Of a DNA stretch of 32,976 nucleotides, positions 27,201 to 32,976 are shown piece by piece. The stretch is from the NCBI GenBank assembly GCA_014729705.1, contig WJJK01000099.1, positions 1 to 32,976 of the forward strand. The letters are read 5' to 3'. Source of the DNA: Candidatus Altarchaeales archaeon. Lineage in GTDB: Archaea; Altiarchaeota; Altiarchaeia; IMC4; SCGC-AAA252-I15. Within the stretch, counting starts at the first letter, position 1, and each line of letters opens with the position of its first letter. Below the pieces are notes generated by a model. It worked only from the letters and a program-made list of their open reading frames with translations, was not told the origin of the DNA and did no database searches. Both the position numbers and the translations under genes were made by a program.

Positions 27201-30200
27201 GATAACATACAATCTCCACAGGTAGGCCCGCCAGGAAGAGTAGATTTTAATCCGGGCAAAGTTCTAAAGGAACAGTCCAGCGTGACAGTTAACTCCAAAG
27301 CTTACGGTTTGCTCAGCCTTGTGAGCGGTACCGAGAGTTTCCGCTCTGATGATCTCGCGATAAACGGAGGCTTTGAGACTGGTACTCTGGATGGTTGGAA
27401 TGTTGAAATAACTAAATCAGGTACTTTAGATTTTCAAATACCTAAAGTGGATAACCTTTCTGATTCTGCTACGTCTTCGATTCAAACTGGGGAGTTTTCC
27501 TTCGGTGTAAGTCAACACTCATCTGTTCCGGCCCAGGACTCGCAGTTTGCAGGTGTGGCTTTCAAGATTGGACAAACTCACGATCTTTCTGAGTTTGCGT
27601 CAGGTATTGATCAAGGATTCTCTACATTTGATTTTGGCTTTGATTATGCTGCCTATGGAACTGATGCTAATCCTACTATTCGAGTTTATGGTTCCCCAAC
27701 TCTTTCTGGGGTTTTAGAGCCCCCTGGAACTGTAGTAAGTTCGGGGTATGGTAGCAACCTGCTATCGGAACTTGTTGCTACTAAATCCAGCAGTGTCGGA
27801 AACCCTAACTCCGGTAATGCCGGATACGAGTCTACTATTAACGTGAAAGAGGGTACCCGTTTTATTAGGACAGAAATAGATGTTGATATTCCCTCGGAAG
27901 AGACTTCTTTGGGTAGTTCGGGTCTTATTTTTCACATGGACGATTACAGTGCTTTTGTGAACACCCCAGCTTTGACCACTGCCAAATGGTATAAGAGTTA
28001 TTTCACTGGCCAGGGAGATTTTGGGGACGCTTCTTTTGTGCCGGTTACTTCAGGCTCTTTCGTTGCGGTTACCGGCAGCCATCACTGGTACCAGCCAGCA
28101 AGTCAAAGCGCTGATGCCACCCCCGAGCCCGGACAATCCCAGGGTTTCGATTTTGCGTTTACTCAGGATAGGAATAAGGGAGTTCAATCTTTCTCCAGAA
28201 TGCGCCCTACCGATCCTGGTATTTTGGGAGCAAAATGGGTGGGGGAGAAGAAGATCGCAGGGATCCGTGTAGCCCACTCGGACAACACCGGCCCCTTGTT
28301 TGCATCCTCTCACTATCCTCGTTTCTGGCAAATAGAAGTTCTTAAGACCAGGACGGAGCTGGGAGGACAAGAGCCAGACATCAATAACAACTCTCACTTT
28401 AAAGTTGTTCGCCAAATAAAAACTCTCATTAAAGACGACGGCCCTTCTGAGCTCAACATCAATTCCAATGAGTTCGGAGGTTCCAGTTCCAAGATCACAA
28501 CTTGGATCTTTGATGAGCCGGTCTCTACAGAAGGCATTCGGTTGGTATTTACCCTAAACTGCGACTTGTTTGAGCGCCAGAGTTTTTCGGATTTCTCCTC
28601 CTTTAACGCTTTCACAGGTTGCCCGGATAACACCCTTTTCGGTACTGACTTCGTTACTAATAAGGGAATTTATGTTAGTATGATTATACCCCTGGAATCC
28701 CTGGGAAGGACCAGTTTGCCTGTAGACGATGTTCCCGACAGAGAACTTTCCGACGGTATAAACTCGGAAGGAGGAGATGGAGGAACCATCTATGCTGCGG
28801 TGGATTTGGGGCGACATTTTGATGTTGAGACGAATTCTGATTTGTTTGAGTTGGTCGCGGATACCATTAGGCAAACCTCTTGGACTACCAACGCTCTCTT
28901 CAGTGGGGACGATACAGATGATCCCAATCAAGTTACCTGGGCAGGTAGTTCAAGTTTTGCCCGTTGGATAAGATTTGATGCACCGGCTACCCCTGGCGGG
29001 GAGTTTGAGCAGGAGGTTAGATTTTTCCAGGGAGGTCTAAGTGCGGGACAGGGTGTGCCCTATGAGATAGAAAATCTTCCTCAAGGAATTCTTACTCAGG
29101 CCCGTATTTACCCAAGGCTCCAGACTGCCAGCATACCTTTGGAAGGGCCCAATCATTTCTGGAAAGATTTGGGTAACATTTTAACAGATAATCGCACAAC
29201 CACCTTTATAAACTACTCAGATTATCCTATTATCTGTTTAGACCTTGGAAGAGATTATCTCCTAAAACAGACCTCCTCTGCTATTGTACAACGTAGGGAA
29301 CTGTTCACTCCAGGTGCCACTTCTAGCACGGATGACAAAAACTACTGGCAAACCAATAACGACGATGCTTTTGCCTATTCCTCCAAGTCCTTTAGGCAAG
29401 TTAGTGACCCCTCCCGTGTTAAGTATACCAGTTTTGGTGATGCTATTCCTACCAATACTGTGCGTTGGGTTGCGGTTAGGGGTATTGGAAATCTTCTTCA
29501 AGATGATATTTCCGGGGCAAAAGAGTACAACTTTGAAACCCTGGGAGGTATTCTCTCTGGGGTGAATTTTGCCCCAGAAAATCCTGAAGTGCTTACGGAA
29601 AATTCTAACTGGTTTACAACTAATACTGCTGCCCTGCGGGATATTTCTACCTTTGATACTTCCCTGGGTAGACCTTTCAGTATACAAGAGAATGTAGATT
29701 ATGGTTCCAATGGACCATCCAACCAAAGAGGAACTTTTGGAGACCCTTACTTTGTGTGGGATGGTGTTTTCGACATTGCGGATGATGACTTCTGGGGTAT
29801 TGCTTTGCGGGACCCTAATACAGGGCTCAACATAGGAGGAAATGAGTTTCCTCATTATGTGTGGCGAGTGTTTAGGGATCCTTACCGAGGAGATTCGATA
29901 ACTCGCACTATAAAAGCAGTTAAGATCCTTGGATACAACGGAGATTTTTATCCCAAAGATTTTGAAATCCAAAGTTTGGACAGCGCTGATGCTGATCCAA
30001 CCTCCGATTTGAGCTGGACTACTATCGATGGGGGTAACTTTACAGGAATAAATACTTATAACCAGGGTCTGGGTTTTACATTTATTTTACCGGAGCCTTT
30101 AGAGGTTAACGGTATCCGCATCCTGGTAAATGACAGCGAGTATGTGGACGACACGGTTACCTCGCAAGTAAATGAACTTGGACAGTTCAATCAATCCCCT

Positions 30201-32153
30201 ATTGATAGAGGCCCACAAACCAGGATCGTCTCTGTTGTAGTTTACGAGGAAGTAGTAGAGGAGGCCAATCTTGTAGGCACTGTGGAAACAGACCATGCTC
30301 AGGGTTCTTCTATTAGTTCTACTACCCAGGTGCCAGAGCGAGGGCCTGCTAACATGATAGATGACAACTCTCGCACTTTTTTCCAGTCTACAGGTTTTCA
30401 AGAAACCATAACTCTGAGCCTGCCCTTTGCCAGAACTATCAATCGCTTTGAGTGGGAGATGGATCAAAACTATGCAGAGCAGTTTGACCTGGACCCTATA
30501 AGTTCCAATGCTCCCGGTACCTTCCGTCTCAAGTCTAACGAAAACATAGTGTTGGAGACTGTATTAGATATAAGCAACTTTTCTGGACTTACCTTCAGCG
30601 GAACATTAGATCCTCCGGTTACTGCTGACACCTTCGTTTTTGAGGTGGATGAGCCCCAGGGTGTTGATACTGATGCTTCTTCTATAATCATTCACTCTCT
30701 GAGGTTGATAGAAGAAACACAACAAATTACCCCCTTGGTTACTGTCGAGGATACTTTCGATAGGAGACCTGATGGGACCAATCTCCGTAGTACTAAAATA
30801 AACTATGCCAAAGATGCATCTGCCATTGCCAATGTTTATCTGGACGGAGTTGATGCTGGAAACGATGCGCTCTTTTCGGAGAGAGACTTTTTCACTTTCT
30901 GGTTGAAAATAAACGATGTTTCCTTGTTGGATACTAACTTCGGTTCTTTCCGTCTGGGCAATGACAGAAACACCTACTATTCTTGGAGGATTCCTGGACT
31001 AAACTTGAAATCAGGGTGGAACGAAGTAAAGCTCCAGTTTAGTCAGGCCTTTGATAATACTCCAATAGAGTTCCAGTCTGGACCTAACTTCGACCCCGCT
31101 ACCGGGGAGAGCCGGGTAGATTTCGTTACGGCGCCCCAGGTCATATCTACCTCTGTTGATGGTGTTTTCTCACAGAGGGTTGAAGAAGCACCGGGCATTC
31201 GTTTTTTTGAGATGGAGTTTAGGGGTTCTGGTGGCTCCCAGGAGTTGGAAATAGTAGTAGATGACATGAGATTTATTCGTAATAGATTTGAGGATAAATG
31301 TCGCTTTACCCCTTCTCTTTACCTTAACAATAGTGAAACTTTTTCCATTTTCCTTGAAGGCTTGGATCTTTCTGTAGGAACTGTAGAGTTTTGGTTACAG
31401 CCTGATTGGGGGCAGACTGCCCGTATAGACAGATTGCGGGACATTCTGCCGAGTATCTTCAAAATAACGCGTCCCGACGGCAAGTTTTTAAGCTTTTTCT
31501 ATCGTCCCAGTGAAGGATTTGTAACGGTTATCAACGCCGGAGACGAAGTTCTTCAGTTTAAGTCGGATGTTAGTAAGTATTTGTTCCAACCCTTTGACAA
31601 TATTCACGTAGCTCTTACCTGGGATGTGTTTGGGAGAATGCCTCCTACTGGAGCCACTTTACGTATGTGGATTAATGGCCGGGTAGTTTTTGCTACTAAT
31701 AGAACTTGGGACGGCTTACGAGAAGGTGGCGCTACAGTTATGTTTGGCGGGGAAGTAGGGCAGGCAGTGGCTGCTACTCCCCACAACGAAACGGCTATTA
31801 CTTTTACTCCGGTGCCTACTTTGCCCCAGACCAATACGGCTTCTTCCTGGGCACTTTTAGAAAACATAAAGATTTATAACTACGCAAAAACTGACTTTTC
31901 CGACATCAATCGGAGAGACATAAATAGAACTCAGCTTGTAAAACCTTCTGACATGCTTCAGATTTCTCTGGACAATGTGAACTTCTACTCTTCTGGCTCG
32001 GACCAACTTCCGCTGGTTGTAGAGAAAGTTCCCTCGGATGTTACAAAGACTGTGTACATACGTAGTAACATCCCAAAGGACCTTACAGGTGACGAAAATC
32101 GGGATGCCTCTCTACTGGTTAGATGGAAAACCCCACTGGTCCAGTGTGATTAG
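24276..32153 (+). CDS. Giant (2625 aa) modular adhesin/tail-fibre protein with multiple carbohydrate-binding-like, discoidin-like and LamG-like domains
   Basis: Single uninterrupted ORF, TAATG start. N-terminus WDVNQDLKGWTTF...DLAADGKWNFYEINMGEVPSWVGNVNRVRFFPCE; AINGGFETGTLDGW; several discoidin-like regions; C-terminus GTVEFWLQPDWG...NIHVALTWDVFG...LRMWINGRVVF (LamG/ConA-like); end QISLDNVNFYSS...VRWKTPLVQCD. Confidence 0.85.
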   Translation: MVYSILTEARVRPSVAPKQPDVTDYQVVWDVNQDLKGWTTFVNMDIVGSWGGFLFGTKRTESGGFIGPSSDFPAVDALVNDRIFFRMKYDKHPKSQGATTFGKIQWTTEADPIFGDDKSITFDLAADGKWNFYEINMGEVPSWVGNVNRVRFFPCEDGFFNDEFFLSFFEIGTNAFDFSFEEADAGSSGFAQAAVPLNGAVTIEKGVNDKLIVNIDDYGDVQITLTPQTSQPLLIARDIALQLGKVGIGGYTRADAFMTEDSLLRIESGTRASDSSVSVKSGPNSAAETLGFTDAVGFFIGTTGTGSEPDSQYEPLSAYRPTTLEILSLFDNDEDLPAFSLDPQQPIVQAGNVNFAVVNQRLTQDIVLEGRDTGLQGFSITQDGSLDGASKTFIDLNHPFADEGKVDKIFMNGVPNRDGSSKWKIFRPRLDGTLTLVSEGAIAEKTFTDDPNGGLVSSPVPDVFTADLSTSNVKVRRGDLLGIFNVGLHAGAGNTIKPDALYYEIDGDATGDVTPPPPSGAGETGLAIYAEGAATKNRAVIDIDLRRRLNIDRVRVKGIEDARDLEYNLGIAGSAEYNADISGEHTICYQVTPTVRDCFTRQNQAFNIQALNDDVLTAENGDIGFGDGGVGGIGGADVTGSTYFYVNGDGEFLGSFEFENQGPERFNFFRDPLGIECFFSSQTPRLDKPVGKVVMYFKDKKNQRAWQLEYLVGRGGKGGNGSKPGFSLIPADTFQSVRVDDKLIEPFAGIPLKEDHVSLLVDNPVILDVVAADGTRNPQQGVDFEENVGELGGVNFGDQAVFLEFQWNRFEWSFETIRTPALRWYSDFHWSTKISEMQVFAVSESNESLGDNVQVLFSADGQTFTTADLSNANEKEAEYKIGNSPQFMRLIVRPVLKTSLNDVQIDFEEDQVCFGDEGRITKSTSLKEARVGSVGASTPLKITNNTGQTADLILDVPEDIETARQLLYFNQLNSQDNIQSPQVGPPGRVDFNPGKVLKEQSSVTVNSKAYGLLSLVSGTESFRSDDLAINGGFETGTLDGWNVEITKSGTLDFQIPKVDNLSDSATSSIQTGEFSFGVSQHSSVPAQDSQFAGVAFKIGQTHDLSEFASGIDQGFSTFDFGFDYAAYGTDANPTIRVYGSPTLSGVLEPPGTVVSSGYGSNLLSELVATKSSSVGNPNSGNAGYESTINVKEGTRFIRTEIDVDIPSEETSLGSSGLIFHMDDYSAFVNTPALTTAKWYKSYFTGQGDFGDASFVPVTSGSFVAVTGSHHWYQPASQSADATPEPGQSQGFDFAFTQDRNKGVQSFSRMRPTDPGILGAKWVGEKKIAGIRVAHSDNTGPLFASSHYPRFWQIEVLKTRTELGGQEPDINNNSHFKVVRQIKTLIKDDGPSELNINSNEFGGSSSKITTWIFDEPVSTEGIRLVFTLNCDLFERQSFSDFSSFNAFTGCPDNTLFGTDFVTNKGIYVSMIIPLESLGRTSLPVDDVPDRELSDGINSEGGDGGTIYAAVDLGRHFDVETNSDLFELVADTIRQTSWTTNALFSGDDTDDPNQVTWAGSSSFARWIRFDAPATPGGEFEQEVRFFQGGLSAGQGVPYEIENLPQGILTQARIYPRLQTASIPLEGPNHFWKDLGNILTDNRTTTFINYSDYPIICLDLGRDYLLKQTSSAIVQRRELFTPGATSSTDDKNYWQTNNDDAFAYSSKSFRQVSDPSRVKYTSFGDAIPTNTVRWVAVRGIGNLLQDDISGAKEYNFETLGGILSGVNFAPENPEVLTENSNWFTTNTAALRDISTFDTSLGRPFSIQENVDYGSNGPSNQRGTFGDPYFVWDGVFDIADDDFWGIALRDPNTGLNIGGNEFPHYVWRVFRDPYRGDSITRTIKAVKILGYNGDFYPKDFEIQSLDSADADPTSDLSWTTIDGGNFTGINTYNQGLGFTFILPEPLEVNGIRILVNDSEYVDDTVTSQVNELGQFNQSPIDRGPQTRIVSVVVYEEVVEEANLVGTVETDHAQGSSISSTTQVPERGPANMIDDNSRTFFQSTGFQETITLSLPFARTINRFEWEMDQNYAEQFDLDPISSNAPGTFRLKSNENIVLETVLDISNFSGLTFSGTLDPPVTADTFVFEVDEPQGVDTDASSIIIHSLRLIEETQQITPLVTVEDTFDRRPDGTNLRSTKINYAKDASAIANVYLDGVDAGNDALFSERDFFTFWLKINDVSLLDTNFGSFRLGNDRNTYYSWRIPGLNLKSGWNEVKLQFSQAFDNTPIEFQSGPNFDPATGESRVDFVTAPQVISTSVDGVFSQRVEEAPGIRFFEMEFRGSGGSQELEIVVDDMRFIRNRFEDKCRFTPSLYLNNSETFSIFLEGLDLSVGTVEFWLQPDWGQTARIDRLRDILPSIFKITRPDGKFLSFFYRPSEGFVTVINAGDEVLQFKSDVSKYLFQPFDNIHVALTWDVFGRMPPTGATLRMWINGRVVFATNRTWDGLREGGATVMFGGEVGQAVAATPHNETAITFTPVPTLPQTNTASSWALLENIKIYNYAKTDFSDINRRDINRTQLVKPSDMLQISLDNVNFYSSGSDQLPLVVEKVPSDVTKTVYIRSNIPKDLTGDENRDASLLVRWKTPLVQCD

Positions 32154-32161
32154 GAACGATA

Positions 32162-32976
32162 ATGGTTGAAAGAAACATGATCCGTGAAGGGTTTATTCGT
32201 AATACGCCTGTATCAACGGGTAACCCTACCTTTTCAGGAAGTCAAGTTGCTAATGAGGCACAACTTTCTGCTTTGGCCGATGAGAATACCTCGGTGGCGG
32301 CTATCACTGTTTCTGCTACAGAAAACATAGATCTAACTGCAGACTTGGGCGCGCGCTGGAAGTTAGGGCGCCTGGAGTTGTACACAGACGAGTCTACCAT
32401 AGGTAATGTTACCATGGAGATCAGCGACAATAATGTTGACTTTCATGGAGTAACTCTTACCGGTTCTCCGAACATGTACGTGGGCGACATACCAGATTCC
32501 ACGGTTTCGGGTGCCCCAAGGTATATTAGATATAGACATGCTGCTTCTACGGCTACGGATGTTTTTGAGTGGAAGGCAATTAATGATGATACCATCGTAG
32601 ACTTTGGCGTTGACGGTAGCCAAACTCAGGCACAAATAGATGATGCTCCAGTGGGTCGACCTTCCGATAAAGTTACAGAGTTGAAACTTTTCAATCGATA
32701 CGGTAAGTCTGGAACCGCCTCTGTGTTTGTCGATAACACGGGAGCCGCAGCAGATGAACTTATAGAGGTAGCAACCACAACCACTGGTCCCTGGTTTGGT
32801 AGAGTTATCTCCGATACCGTGCAGCCGGATAGAGTTCCTTTTACTTCTGGTACCCTGGATAATACCCAGGTTGTTGGCGCAAGTGGTTATTTTGTAGATT
32901 ATGTTAATAGTTCAAAAGACAGAGGATGGCAGGGGGATAATGGTGCTTCCGCCTCCATTGTTGCCAATGGGGTTGA
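32162..32976 (+). CDS. Discoidin (F5/8C)-like structural protein, 3' end outside the window
   Basis: ATG at 32162 after TAGGAA, open to the window end. MVERNMIREGFIRNTPVSTGNPTF...ADLGARWKLGRLELYTDESTIGNVTMEISDNNVDFHGVTLTG...APRYIRYRHAASTATDVFEW. Not in the supplied ORF track because it has no stop. Confidence 0.75.
   Translation, partial: MVERNMIREGFIRNTPVSTGNPTFSGSQVANEAQLSALADENTSVAAITVSATENIDLTADLGARWKLGRLELYTDESTIGNVTMEISDNNVDFHGVTLTGSPNMYVGDIPDSTVSGAPRYIRYRHAASTATDVFEWKAINDDTIVDFGVDGSQTQAQIDDAPVGRPSDKVTELKLFNRYGKSGTASVFVDNTGAAADELIEVATTTTGPWFGRVISDTVQPDRVPFTSGTLDNTQVVGASGYFVDYVNSSKDRGWQGDNGASASIVANGV

Noticed and set aside
29262-29972. 236-aa minus-strand ORF
   Set aside because: Antisense to the 24276-32153 CDS; low-complexity mirror-frame translation without recognisable motifs.
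17342-32153. Diversity-generating retroelement target at a fibre C-terminus
   Set aside because: No reverse transcriptase or template repeat in the window, and no obvious C-type-lectin-like variable end in the fibre ORFs. A DGR outside the window cannot be excluded.
1-32976. CRISPR arrays, tRNAs, rRNA, transposons, terminators
   Set aside because: Nearly all bases are in + strand CDS; no direct-repeat arrays, cloverleaf-like segments, transposase motifs or convincing hairpin+T-run were seen by eye.

Overview
The 32,976-bp window is a gapless, unidirectional (+ strand) block of about 24 genes. I read it as the tail/baseplate and host-adhesion module of a tailed virus (Caudoviricetes-like, probably large-genome) or of a prophage. 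Genes from the left edge to about 6.3 kb are mostly small and resemble baseplate or tail-tube components: a hub-like beta-barrel protein with an Ig-like C-terminus, small Cys-rich proteins, a helix-turn-helix (HTH) protein, a Zn-ribbon protein and a protein with an internal duplication. From about 6.3 kb to the right edge, most of the coding capacity is in large modular beta-rich proteins (441, 442, 449, 788, 872, 538, 2178 and 2625 aa, plus a truncated one at the right edge). These are built from a re-used set of Big_1/Big_2-like Ig domains, 'PPxxxxxxP...GVD...' Ig-like repeats, discoidin (F5/8C)-like domains, 'NGSFExGxxxGW' carbohydrate-binding-like modules, a flagellin-hook-IN-like module and a terminal LamG/ConA-like domain. 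I saw no terminase, portal, capsid, polymerase, lysin, reverse transcriptase, tRNA, CRISPR or transposase. All family assignments come from reading the translations by eye; no searches were run. The most unusual items are the domain shuffling across successive genes, two proteins that end in the middle of an Ig-like domain, small Cys/Zn proteins and an HTH protein inside the structural run, an unlisted 23-aa micro-ORF with a good Shine-Dalgarno (SD) sequence, a degenerate 'P[IV]EQ / xxQF' stalk repeat, and an Ala-rich helical segment inside the 2178-aa protein.
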